A stretch of 64,000 nucleotides of DNA from Tritrichomonas foetus (lineage: Eukaryota; Parabasalia; Tritrichomonadida; Tritrichomonadidae), in the NCBI GenBank assembly GCA_001839685.1, contig MLAK01000634.1, forward strand, positions 3,514 to 67,513, given 5' to 3'. Every line of letters starts with the position of its first letter. Position 1 is the first letter of the stretch. The translations under genes and the position numbers were made by a program. Below are positions 40,901 to 49,664 of this stretch, piece after piece. Under the pieces are notes generated by a model. That model was not told the origin of the DNA. It searched no databases and saw only the letters and a list, made by a program, of their open reading frames with translations.

Positions 40901-42670
40901 CCGCAATTAACAGCTCAAATTGCTCATCCAAATATTAAAATAAGGGAAATGGTAAGACAATTATTGTATGAAATTGGAGTAACAAACTTCGAGCAAGTAT
41001 TTTTTGCATTATTTTTATATTCCAAACAAGAGAAAGACCAAAAGAAAACTATTGCTATCGAAATTATGCAAAAGCTCCAAGAAACAAATCCAGTGAAATT
41101 TAATGATGCATTAATTTTTTCTGAAGGAATGGTCAAATCAGCAGTTACTTGGTTTGAAGCATGGATTCATGCAATTGACACATCAGCCAAATATTATAAA
41201 AGCCGAAAATTTGTTGAAAGTGATTCAGTTCTAAAACAAATGTTTCATGAAATGAAATCACCAAAATGTGAATTAGACAGTCTATTTCTGAAGATGTTTG
41301 GAAATACAGTAATTGATTGTTATCATGCCTTTGAGTATCACTATTCAATGTCTTCCAGCCAAACAAACAATCAAGCGCAAAATAATAATGATCATAATAA
41401 TTCATATTATTCCAATTATAATTTCCATTATAATAACAACAATAATTATCCTAGTCATATGAATAGTGCTGCGAGTAATGATCAATTATGGCCTAAATTG
41501 AGAATGCTTCGTCTCCGACTTCGTGAACAAGTTGATAAATTAAGTACCATTGTTTTATCAAAAGTTTCTGAAGAACTTGCTTCTAAATACATAATTGAAA
41601 TTACTTTGCCTGGCGTTGATCCCGATGATAAAATTGAATGTATTGAACCAATTATGGACATCATGGGAACCCAGCAAAAACCGAGAATTGTTCATCTTCG
41701 AACTATAAATGGAAATCGTCGTAAGTATTTGTTAAAAGGAAATGAAGACTTGCGTTTGGATGAAAGATTGATGCAATTCTTCGCCTTAATAAACACCTTC
41801 TTTATGCAAAATCGAAATACACGAGAAAGTGGTGCAACAATTAATCGTTACAAAGTAATTCCGTTAACAATATCATCAGGTTTAATTCAATGGGTTGTTG
41901 GTGCAGACACTTTGCATCACATTATTGTTGATGTTCGGAAATACCACAAAAGTACCGCTCTTCAAGAAAATTCTATTATTGCTTCAATATGTTCTTGTGA
42001 TTTCATTCATTTAAATTCTCTCCAAAGACTAGAAGTCTTTGATGAAGTTGCAGAAACGTGTAAAGCAGATGAGCTATTTGAATGGCTATGGATGAAAGCT
42101 GCAAGTCCTCAAATTTGGATGGAAAAAAGTATAACATATTCGGTAGCTTTATCATTAATGTCAATGGTTGGCTATATCATTGGCTTAGGCGATAGACATC
42201 CATCGAATATTATGATTCAGCGTGATACTGGCTCAGTTGTTCATATTGATTTTGGTGAGTCTTTTGAATCAGCAATTAATCGTAAAGTACATCCTGAAAA
42301 AGTTCCATTTAGACTTACAAGAGTGCTGATAAATGCAATCAGCGATGGAAGAGCCGGAGGACAATTTAGTAATACAAGTATTGATGTTATGAGAGTCCTA
42401 CGAGACAATATTGCAAGTCTTGTTGCACAATTAACAATTTTCGTTCAAGAACCATTAAATGAATCAGCGTCATGGGATAAAAATCTAATTAAACGAGTAA
42501 CTGCAAAACTTGAAGGGAAAGAATTTAATGAAGATCCAATAAATGAATATGGAATTGAAAATGAAGATCCTGAAGTTGAGGTTGAAGACCAAGTTGATAA
42601 ATTAATTGAAATTGCATCTGATCCAACAAATTATATAAGACATTATCCTGGATGGTGCCCATTTTGGTAA
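34985..42670 (+). CDS. TOR: Target of rapamycin (TOR) kinase
   Basis: 2561 residues, ATG 34985, complete PIKK architecture. HEAT solenoid (about 1-1350, with Ser/Asn-rich linkers near 580-690 and 1090-1140). FAT domain (about 1390-1900, e.g. AKWHGWLGDWEKALSIYDEE; YRNWRGWGYSNMRLYDQL). An Asn-rich insert holds a short Cys/His patch (YNENNCYCGADCHEIHSNE). FRB-like helix bundle (about 2050-2125, VTWFEAWIHAIDTSAKYY). A second Asn-rich insert precedes the kinase domain: Lys in RKYLLKGNEDLRLDERL (about 2245), catalytic GLGDRHPSNIM (about 2400), HIDFGESFE (DFG, about 2419). The FATC tail ends YPGWCPFW, the exact TOR-specific C-terminus. Family role: nutrient and energy-responsive Ser/Thr kinase of TORC1/2 controlling growth. 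All catalytic residues are present. The FRB Trp that floors the rapamycin pocket (human W2101) appears to be Ile. Confidence 0.95.
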   Translation: MNEIEELLVKASNPQTYNDWKQLRTRLIHKIQPILLSLSEAAIAQIFESFETKIIKIFNSQNQDEIKYAMLLAALNSYFQREHDTIKPILIYLYKFVQKNDLITARIAIKLLSCISIESIEGSVIFHRLLQFAKSFLQSKKNILNAALILKQAVNFCQREAIHLIYTYSNTFLMLTESDDEFSFKISLKLLKFMLQRTNFSNLSELFGKIKDETSNNFYRIIPVITIAYQTHPFSFTQESLDVIFNHVNDDISENDCNKLYDLIIQMCDNSQFILDANKFINLLIQTKKIDFLNQFITKVHDNKKVDTAPIIKFIQDIGAKYDCTNDKFCPFKLLKTILTYFPEITLNTQSFSICDHFIECLSIRKNILPSQRIKVYSESLVNLHDDYHTIRTAIMLCRIYPECFPNDIIDIISERIKSNVKLFEFVNVELIKTAEIYTSPASLQIIKPAALYSHSKKIRLLGTKCLKPTISLAFSNDINQLLIDSSFKVRRIGIKLFANLAQYNPLFVTTYIQSVANRSITLLSYTQNVKHAAKVASTFPKFFKYCSDALEPFLTMILKAILTILNNNGNGVNFKGDLSEPGIIEIPFFNQSQSNSFYSTQSSQNSSFNSINARKMSMDMLKFSLDSNSDQIPAFAINNNPLNFSSLSSDNIQLEKQNLTHVVHTINHSKSNSSISNTPSSSLIVESQEQLYEKEPLKSKIYLVINEKWIDKRDAHLCRAIAHLGRVAEPFLSEILNLFCHLFETRKNENFLLSLVKSLRILSKSTYNGLNIRLRCPQISVPLSTILSNTQNDKLSISIIKLFGSAFDSISIIQSGIQANSIDPLSMDITDFVFETILSHFSQPSLPLFVSMTMIIEGDPINSAKYIDKIVPVFLLSINKSTTYRDTLFEYLEIIASKCKTEISGLLNQIVPTIHKFIECTSCIKFATSLSYHLKTAFIPAALSLYIPAISKMVSNHEAYFKALIKFITFMTYFQNQPFELFFNKVESETFSRPFLRILSKYITLLAQTTDVCFHQARLLFFTKRFFDPQLLFTLCVYVNLPPEQLKRRFTIIDDSELINDDNAPKYDYLYYKKFITSDQVYSKSKMTSNNSHINASIDNLAQVASKKENDKLNNAQSPHNSKNNSEPRNFRSRKDLLQNGSEKPLLPFSIYSKICNHKNYSSEELDFINIKSYKFEVRSIIPDISPGNSYFQRFTCPTDINIHKWLSSLFQYLVKHSPSNAIRSCISLISFNDDFIHALFPAAFLSCWKCATEKDRNHFSDIIRKILKNNHQTIPLIFQIINLCDRALLPINVENILISENAPSHQMTLLYILKTMVTKKYDIKLVDYAMNIFLKMGFMPSIRGIFNEYKDQFSKLEEAKWHGWLGDWEKALSIYDEENADFHLIINCLAKLGRYKEIYSYSNIFESLDNEQKELVSDSFFVAFSYMHDLDRVAEIISSYEGKWTPYRFILAINYYIRENDFAKAQDLTKKAFKMISSERSSFVSGDQIQTMDILNSAQLFVDCKEVLQIKKMNGNKIWRTRIKGFTRDASMWEQIIRLKNTVVPISSNLPFYIKIISALRKGHHFKLIDTFFTKALMNCEDSNYFLITLKIQWAKGEKALAAFNLRSLNEISKGFTYEEFRNISNFAMPYRTLSRMIRNKYFTEDMQKYLLETYDQPDIKSFLNFLYDCPEYIQEEALMMIHSNYTLDLYQCFEERRKVNLSSPKFIARLNRYTATYTLQMLNSIEDTKDSTQYFLKAIKYNPKDYRNWRGWGYSNMRLYDQLKEIDENDESIRNMINEAAFIEEEVNVSTSDVPLYPSINSNKYSQIYQIQPGSCEPSSLQKTGSFSNKTLVEYIKSIKQLEDPEIDQNTNNSINNYNINNFTHFTNLPNNQCYNENNCYCGADCHEIHSNEFLVIDPDIAKIDSFSVCALNGINGFLKACKLNPDDSMEYLCQILSALFSLSDSDEIPDKIFEEIKSLNPSIIANVTPQLTAQIAHPNIKIREMVRQLLYEIGVTNFEQVFFALFLYSKQEKDQKKTIAIEIMQKLQETNPVKFNDALIFSEGMVKSAVTWFEAWIHAIDTSAKYYKSRKFVESDSVLKQMFHEMKSPKCELDSLFLKMFGNTVIDCYHAFEYHYSMSSSQTNNQAQNNNDHNNSYYSNYNFHYNNNNNYPSHMNSAASNDQLWPKLRMLRLRLREQVDKLSTIVLSKVSEELASKYIIEITLPGVDPDDKIECIEPIMDIMGTQQKPRIVHLRTINGNRRKYLLKGNEDLRLDERLMQFFALINTFFMQNRNTRESGATINRYKVIPLTISSGLIQWVVGADTLHHIIVDVRKYHKSTALQENSIIASICSCDFIHLNSLQRLEVFDEVAETCKADELFEWLWMKAASPQIWMEKSITYSVALSLMSMVGYIIGLGDRHPSNIMIQRDTGSVVHIDFGESFESAINRKVHPEKVPFRLTRVLINAISDGRAGGQFSNTSIDVMRVLRDNIASLVAQLTIFVQEPLNESASWDKNLIKRVTAKLEGKEFNEDPINEYGIENEDPEVEVEDQVDKLIEIASDPTNYIRHYPGWCPFW

Positions 42671-42844
42671 GTAAATTGTTTGTATTTTTTCCAATGCTTT
42701 TTTCATGATATCATATCAATATCTTTCATCTTTATCATTTTATAATAAGTTTATTTTATTTTAATGTGAATACCAATTATCCGAAATATTTATTCATTAT
42801 ATCAATAATTAAAGCAATTTATCATAGTAAGTTTTTATAATAAT

Positions 42845-45800
42845 CTATTCATAATTGTTATCATGAATGTATGAATCAATTCCAGGAAGATGAGTAGAAG
42901 TGGCTGAAACTAGATAAGCCATTTGATTACCTTTACCTTTCAGATAAACTTCGCCTCTTGGTTCAACTTGAAAATCATTTTCTTTAATGAGTTCATAACT
43001 TTGCTCAGATATTTGGATTTTACCAGCAATATCTGTTGATTGAAGTCTTGATGCAACATTAATTGGATCTCCAATAATATCGAATGTTGGTTTATCAGTT
43101 CCAAGAACACCAGCAATCAAAGGTCCACCAGTATTAACGCCAATTCTGACATTTAAAACTGCATTCAATTTCACGTTTGTTTCTTCAAGAACTTGAAGAC
43201 ATTCAATTGCAAACTTAATCATTTCCTCGCAGTGTATTACAGGAGGTTCATCAACACAAAACAGACCACCAGCACACATATAAACATCACCAATTAATTT
43301 GATTTTAATTAAAGTTTCATATTTTTCAATTGCTTCATCAAATCCTGCAAATAAAAGTGACAAATTTCCCATGATTTCTTGTGGAGTTAAAGAAGCTGCA
43401 TATTCGGAAAACTTAACTATATCTGCAAACATAACAGTAGCAGAAGCAACAGTAAATGAAATATCTTTCTCTCCTTGATTTAAACGAACAACGATTGCTC
43501 TTGGCAAAATTTGATATAGTAATTGCTCCGATTGCTTTTTGGCTTTTTCAGCTTCATCTTGCTGTTGAAGGAGCAAACTTTCATCACGAAGAAGAACAAC
43601 AAATGATGTAATAGAGTCACTTGAATCAGTCATAGCCAATATTGTAATTTCACAAGGCATAGGAGTATCATTATCAGATAAACAAACTGTGTGTCCATCA
43701 AAAGTCATGCCACTTTGCTTATTCAACATTAGATGTAATTGGGTATCAATTGCATTTTGAGCATCATTTTGAAGCATTGTTAAAATGCTTTGACCAAGCA
43801 TTTGCTCTGGAGAATACCCAAATGTTTTAGTCACTGCTGGATTCATTATTTCAATAATCATGTTGTTATCAATACAAAGTACACATGCTGCTGTGTTATG
43901 AATAATTCCTTGGTCAGTTGACATTTCACCACTATTTTCATGCTTACTAACGTCAAGCATATAATTCACTATGTCAGTATCTGCAACAAGCGAAGCAGGT
44001 GGTACTCTTCGCATTTGAATCAATACAACATTATAACATCTTGTTAAATATCTGATATTAAACATTTCCAAGATTATTAAGAAAAGCATTAAAATAATTT
44101 CAATAACAAAAAATATAACATGTTCTCTGAAATAAGAACTTGCATATGAAGCAACCATATCTGAAAAGTGGCTATCAATTTCTTCTAATTTAGGAATTAA
44201 ATGATCAGATGCAAGATGGAAAATTGTTATTGGTATTTCATCATCAATAACTCCTTGATATGATTCTAAATTCACTTCTACAGTACTTACAGTATTCATG
44301 TAGAAATTTTGTAATTGTTGTGCAGATCCACACCTGTACATTTCATGATATGAAGCATCTTGGGAATTAGGCTGGCATTCTTCTTTTAACAATAGTTTGT
44401 CAATATCTTCATTAACACCAGCAATACTTGGAGTACCGTCTGAAGATCCCATTAGCTCTTCAGTATAAGTTTCAAGAATATCAAAGGCTGTGGTTATTGA
44501 TATACCAATTTCAGTACTGTTTAAAAATCGATTTCCTTTTGCAAGTGGATTATTATTAATAATTAATTCAGTAACATATAAGCATATTTCAATTAAAATT
44601 GACTTTCTTACTTCTGATTTCGATGTCCATATATTTAAATATTCATATTGCGTATTATAATGTTTGATTTCTTGTAAATGGTAAAATATCATAAAAATAA
44701 TAACTGCATAAATTACTACGATTAAAATACAAGAAATAACTGGTACATTAAATCCGGATATATTATTATCAGAATCCTTACTTTTATCATCATTTGCGTC
44801 TTTTCTTAACGGATTTTCTGATTCTTTTTTCACTGATGATGGAAGTTTAAGTAATAAAGAAATCACTTTATTAATTTCTAAGATATATCGAACACATACA
44901 AAAATAAATAATAAAATGCTAATTCCTCCATAAACAGCAGGTAATACTTTTTGTAACAAAATGACCAAATCTGCTGCAATTTGAGTATTTCTTGTGGCCA
45001 TCTCTGTCATTGTGTCCATTAATTCAGAAAATGCTGTTGGTAAAAATTGAAATGTTGATAATGTAGAACAAAGTCTAAAGCTGTTGAAAAACCAATTCTC
45101 AACATCAGACTCAGTCAATAGTAAGGTTGGAATCATTTCTAAATAAGACATAATGGTTTTTAGATTTTGAGGTTTTTCTTCAGCAACAAATATTTCAGTA
45201 TGATCACAATATCCAAGTTCTGTACTTTCTTCTAGAAGCCTACTCATATAATAATAAACATCAGTTCCTTCTTTGGAAATATCAGCAATTTGCTTAACAT
45301 ATTCATCAAATACATCTCTCGCTAAAACCGAAAAATATACGCTCTGCTTTCCCCAAGAATCTTCAAGAGAGAATAATGTCTTTGTACTGGGATCATCGGT
45401 TTCAGAATATTTTGAAATAATTTCATCTTTAAAGTTGATTGCTTTGGTTCTATTTCCCCAATTATATAATGTTGCAACACCAACTGAATTAATATATAAT
45501 CGAGAGTTCACCAAGTTTCTAAGACGTGATGCTCTGATTTGTCTTTGGTCAAAGTATCCATTAAAGTTAATTAAAATGAATATGAAAACAGCAACACCAG
45601 CAACAAATATGAACCAAGTGATTAACATATAACTACCATATGCATTCGCTTTTTTGGCTTCTGTTGTTCTTTGAAGTGCAAGCCTTATTCTCGCATTAGT
45701 GACAATTGATTTTCCAATTCCTTCTTCTACTTGCATATCTAGTGATATTGATGATGTTGAAGAATTGCAGCTTGATGAATTTTTGGATTGATCATCTTGA

Positions 45801-47593
45801 GATGATGATGCTGATCCTCCACCACCTGGCCTTCGTCCAATTTTCTTAAAATTCCCTTTCATATCTACAATTCCTTTCTTTAAATAAGATGGAAAATTCC
45901 GAGCGAATTGCCTAAAGCAATGATCAATACTGAAATTTTTTCCAGTTTCAATTAAATCTATCATATGACGTTGTAAAATAGCTTCACTAAAGTTGGTCTC
46001 GCATTCAATGAAAAATCTGATATATTCTTCTCGATAGACACTGCTATTAGGAAAATCATTGATTGCTTCTTCCCATAAAGCTTTTGTCTTTGTCAATTTT
46101 TTCGAAACAACGCCGGCATATTCAATTGAACAACTTGGCAGCGACCAGAAACCGATAACTGATGCTTCAAGTTCTCTTGTAGCCGCTTTAATTTCCTTTA
46201 ATCGATCAAGAGCATGTGAAGATGAGGATGATTGTCTTGCCATTTTTAGCTTTTGAATTTGATATAATAAGAAATGTTGAGTTTTGCTTAAATTACTATG
46301 ATGAATCATATCATTATATAAAATATTGAGAGATCGAATTTGAGGAGGGAAGAAAGACATGATTTTAATGCAATGTGCAAGAGCAGTTACTGTCCTATGA
46401 TAGTTACAAATAAATTTAGGCATAAAGAAATCCAAATAAGAAATAATATAGTTTGCGATAATGAAATTATAATATATTAGTGCCTTCTTTTCATCCTGAT
46501 CCAATCTAAGGTCAATAAAATGTTCTTTTCTTTCATCATCAGTTGGAATGTAATCTGGTATTTCTGGGTTTATAAGAAGGTTTCTATACATCATTTTGGT
46601 TTGGTATTTATAAAATACATTAGGTACAATTGCAGCGATAATTATGGCAACAAAAAACATCACAATAGCTATTATTCCACTAGCATCGTCGAAAAAGAAT
46701 GTAACAAATCTCAAAAGATCTAAAATTCCTGAAGCTAACAATGCACAACTGTAAAAGCTATTCATACTCATTGAAATAAATGGACGGTATCTGAAAAATT
46801 CTGCTACAAAATATGAAACAAAAATAATATGAACAACAATTAAAACAAGTAATAGCCAGTTTGGAAAATATGAGAATACATAGCCACATGTGGAGAAAAA
46901 TGGATTAATAATCATGATGTAAATGTAAGGCTTTAAATCGAATGCTGAATTTGGTGATGTTGGGAGATATATCGATGAACCAATATATATATTAACAAAA
47001 TAAGAAATTGCTGCCATGAAAATTAAGCAGCAGACAGCAATAATTAAGAAAACTATTACTTCAGCTTTTGAAATATCGTCATCGAAAAGTTTCTTAAATA
47101 GCTTTCCAACATAATTTGCTAAAGGTAGAATAAAAATAGTTGGAAACAGTTCTAGCATAAATCTTGTTGGATAAAGAGTCTTTTTGAAATATCTTCTTCG
47201 TATTTTATAGCAAATAATTTGAGCAATTAATGAGGCAAGTACTAAAATTGTTGCAATTAGAAAAACTAAAAAATATATTAAAGCGCTAGAACTAGTGATT
47301 TTAGGTGAGCCAAAGCAGCCAATGTAATATAAAATATCGGAAAAAACACTGGACGCTTCTGAATTTGTCCAAATTGATTCTTCTTGTACCCAAAATGATA
47401 CTTGAAGGATTTGTAAGAAGATAATCAGATCACATAAGTAAAACAAGATTTTTGGAATTTGAATATACTGTGTAATCTGATCAATTAAAAATGTAAATGA
47501 ATTATTGTTGTTTCGACTAGCTAATCTGTTCTGTAATGAGGTATTACTCATATCAGATTGGGACTTCATCATAGAGCTCTCTGGTGCGTTCAT
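42845..47593 (-). CDS. Membrane adenylyl cyclase with PAS domain (cyclase 2)
   Basis: 1582 residues from ATG 47593, same layout as cyclase 1: a multi-pass N-terminal third (about 40-340), cytosolic helical region (about 350-630), two membrane/extracellular blocks (about 650-900 and 965-1190), a PAS domain (TAACVLCIDNNMIIEIMNP, then FGYSPEQMLGQSILTML; about 1225-1335), and a class III cyclase domain (about 1385-1560). Catalytic set: metal Asp in MFADIVKFS and LIGDVYMCAGG; adenine-selecting Lys in IKIKLIGD and Asp in FDIIGDP; transition-state Asn and Arg in NVASRL. The full set predicts an active adenylyl cyclase making cAMP. The extracellular blocks could sense ligands; the PAS could sense small molecules. 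It is convergent with TOR, 174 bp between stops. Confidence 0.93.
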   Translation of the reverse strand: MNAPESSMMKSQSDMSNTSLQNRLASRNNNNSFTFLIDQITQYIQIPKILFYLCDLIIFLQILQVSFWVQEESIWTNSEASSVFSDILYYIGCFGSPKITSSSALIYFLVFLIATILVLASLIAQIICYKIRRRYFKKTLYPTRFMLELFPTIFILPLANYVGKLFKKLFDDDISKAEVIVFLIIAVCCLIFMAAISYFVNIYIGSSIYLPTSPNSAFDLKPYIYIMIINPFFSTCGYVFSYFPNWLLLVLIVVHIIFVSYFVAEFFRYRPFISMSMNSFYSCALLASGILDLLRFVTFFFDDASGIIAIVMFFVAIIIAAIVPNVFYKYQTKMMYRNLLINPEIPDYIPTDDERKEHFIDLRLDQDEKKALIYYNFIIANYIISYLDFFMPKFICNYHRTVTALAHCIKIMSFFPPQIRSLNILYNDMIHHSNLSKTQHFLLYQIQKLKMARQSSSSSHALDRLKEIKAATRELEASVIGFWSLPSCSIEYAGVVSKKLTKTKALWEEAINDFPNSSVYREEYIRFFIECETNFSEAILQRHMIDLIETGKNFSIDHCFRQFARNFPSYLKKGIVDMKGNFKKIGRRPGGGGSASSSQDDQSKNSSSCNSSTSSISLDMQVEEGIGKSIVTNARIRLALQRTTEAKKANAYGSYMLITWFIFVAGVAVFIFILINFNGYFDQRQIRASRLRNLVNSRLYINSVGVATLYNWGNRTKAINFKDEIISKYSETDDPSTKTLFSLEDSWGKQSVYFSVLARDVFDEYVKQIADISKEGTDVYYYMSRLLEESTELGYCDHTEIFVAEEKPQNLKTIMSYLEMIPTLLLTESDVENWFFNSFRLCSTLSTFQFLPTAFSELMDTMTEMATRNTQIAADLVILLQKVLPAVYGGISILLFIFVCVRYILEINKVISLLLKLPSSVKKESENPLRKDANDDKSKDSDNNISGFNVPVISCILIVVIYAVIIFMIFYHLQEIKHYNTQYEYLNIWTSKSEVRKSILIEICLYVTELIINNNPLAKGNRFLNSTEIGISITTAFDILETYTEELMGSSDGTPSIAGVNEDIDKLLLKEECQPNSQDASYHEMYRCGSAQQLQNFYMNTVSTVEVNLESYQGVIDDEIPITIFHLASDHLIPKLEEIDSHFSDMVASYASSYFREHVIFFVIEIILMLFLIILEMFNIRYLTRCYNVVLIQMRRVPPASLVADTDIVNYMLDVSKHENSGEMSTDQGIIHNTAACVLCIDNNMIIEIMNPAVTKTFGYSPEQMLGQSILTMLQNDAQNAIDTQLHLMLNKQSGMTFDGHTVCLSDNDTPMPCEITILAMTDSSDSITSFVVLLRDESLLLQQQDEAEKAKKQSEQLLYQILPRAIVVRLNQGEKDISFTVASATVMFADIVKFSEYAASLTPQEIMGNLSLLFAGFDEAIEKYETLIKIKLIGDVYMCAGGLFCVDEPPVIHCEEMIKFAIECLQVLEETNVKLNAVLNVRIGVNTGGPLIAGVLGTDKPTFDIIGDPINVASRLQSTDIAGKIQISEQSYELIKENDFQVEPRGEVYLKGKGNQMAYLVSATSTHLPGIDSYIHDNNYE

Positions 47594-48930
47594 TGTTAAT
47601 TCCTTGTCGACTGATTAATAAAAAAATGATATCAAATACTCAAATAACAATGGTTTACAAAATTTCAATACAATATAAAATATAACAAATAAAAATCAGT
47701 CAAAAATTTTATATTCGATAGAATCCTTTTGGATGATTATTTAATATTTATTACAAATTTGACTAATATAAAAGTTTTATTTGTGCCTTTCAGAAAAAGT
47801 TTTTTTGTGAATATTTTTCGGAATTTATTGCTATTCATTATATGATTCATAAATGTTCCGGGTGATGACAGTATTATGCTTTAAAACGAATCATTATTTC
47901 ATAAAAAGTAAATAAAATACAGTTGATTTGGAGAAACAATCAAATTTCTGATAAATCGCTTTCTCAAACCTTTTCTCAAATATTTTTTTAACACAATTAA
48001 TTTTAGCAACCTGGGGCACATTCAATTTTTTTCGGGGAAACATGACCTTCTTTTCTTCAATTTTCGAATGAAATTATTTTATTATTCTATTTTTCATTTT
48101 ATTGCTGCTTTTTCATGATGAAAAATAACGAAAAAAAGTGATCATCGACCCGAAAAATTTGATCAAATTGAAGGAATTTGTCGAGAAAGAATCTTTTTGA
48201 TAGGGTAAATTGGATGGTCAATATTTGGCTTCATTTTTTAAATGTATTAACATCATCTCATTTGTAGGAAGAAACTTGCTGCAAATCTGTTGTAATACAA
48301 AAGATTAATATAGTAAATTGCAGTTTTTCATACAATTTGAACAATGACATCTTAAATAATTTAATATGGAATAAAATTCAGAAGTTTTGTCGTATTGCAT
48401 TCTCAATATTGAAATAGCTTCATTACAATAATCATTTTTGAGTAATATATTTTTATTTTTACCCAAATTCGGATAAACATGAACTTTTCAGAAAATCAAA
48501 AATAATCAATTCTGATATCAATATTGAATTTCTATTTCAGAAATTTCCGAACTGAGCTTGAGGAAAACGTATTTGCTTTGAATCAAAATTTGAAAACAGA
48601 AAGAAAAAGAGATATAAAATAAATATGCGAATTCTAGTTCTTGCAAATAATTATATTTCTAAAATTAGATATCAAATTCTTTAAAATATCGAATAACTTC
48701 AAGCTGTATCGTCCTTTTTATAAGATCTTGCGTAATTACAATTCATATTTGCAAATGGTGATTTGAATTACCAAATCATATTTACAAATCACAATAAAAA
48801 TACATTACAGAAATATGTGATTTGGATTGCCATGTTATTACATGAGTAAATGATAACAAAATTATTTCAAAGTAACTTAATATGGAAAAGGGTATTTTTT
48901 TTTATAAATATGTCAATAGGAGACAAAGTA
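47594..48930. other. 1.3-kb intergenic, no gene seen
   Basis: AT-rich sequence between the cyclase 2 start and the Rab stop (both minus). Short open frames at 48850-49082 lie mostly over the Rab gene and are shadows. No RNA gene recognised. Confidence 0.6.
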
Positions 48931-49509
48931 CTAACAACATTTCTTATTATTATTATTTTCAATCAACTCTGTGTTTACAATTCCATCATCTTTACCAAAA
49001 TTTCCAGAATTTTTCAAAAGTTCCGCTGCAATGCAAAAAAATAATTCATTTACACCTGAACCTGTCATTGCTGATGTTTTAAAAAAAGATAATTTGTTTT
49101 TTTCGGCAAATTCTTCGATTTTGGTTGTATCAATTTGATCTTCAAGATCAATTTTATTGGCACAAATATAAATCAATGCCTTTTTTTCGAGTGTTTCTAT
49201 TAGTGACTTATATAATTTCTCAACATTTTGAAAGGCCAATTCATTTGTTATATCACATACTATGATACATGCATTTGCATTTCGAATGTATAAGGAAATT
49301 AATGAATGAAACTTCTCTTGTCCGGCTGTGTCCCAGATATTTAAGAGAACTTTTGAATCGTCGTCAATATTAACCGAACATTTTAAGTATGCAGCACCAA
49401 CAGTTGGTTTGGTGTCAACGTTAAAAGTATTAGAATAAAACTGGTTCACAAGAGATGTTTTTCCAACACCACTATCACCAACAGTTACAACTTTAAATTC
49501 ATTTGTCAT
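48931..49509 (-). CDS. Rab5/Rab22-like small GTPase
   Basis: 192 residues from ATG 49509. All GTPase boxes are present: GDSGVGKTSLV (P-loop, about 11-21), switch I with Thr in PTVGAAYLKC (the Rab5/Rab22-type TIGAAF motif), WDTAGQEKFHSL (switch II, active-site Gln kept), CANKIDL (NKxD) and TSAMTG (SAK-like). The C-terminus ends NNNNKKCC, a double-cysteine geranylgeranylation site. Role in the family: early endosome identity and fusion. A 19-base T run lies about 60 bp upstream. Confidence 0.92.
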   Translation of the reverse strand: MTNEFKVVTVGDSGVGKTSLVNQFYSNTFNVDTKPTVGAAYLKCSVNIDDDSKVLLNIWDTAGQEKFHSLISLYIRNANACIIVCDITNELAFQNVEKLYKSLIETLEKKALIYICANKIDLEDQIDTTKIEEFAEKNKLSFFKTSAMTGSGVNELFFCIAAELLKNSGNFGKDDGIVNTELIENNNNKKCC

Positions 49510-49664
49510 TGAGGTTGATAGTTTTGTTGTATTTATCTTTGATCCAAAAACTGATTCAATTTCATCGATTTTTTTTTTTTTTTTTACAAATTAATTCATT
49601 TTTTATCTACACAAAAAAATTTCATAGTAAAAATAGGTTTGATTAAATAATAATAGATAATTAA

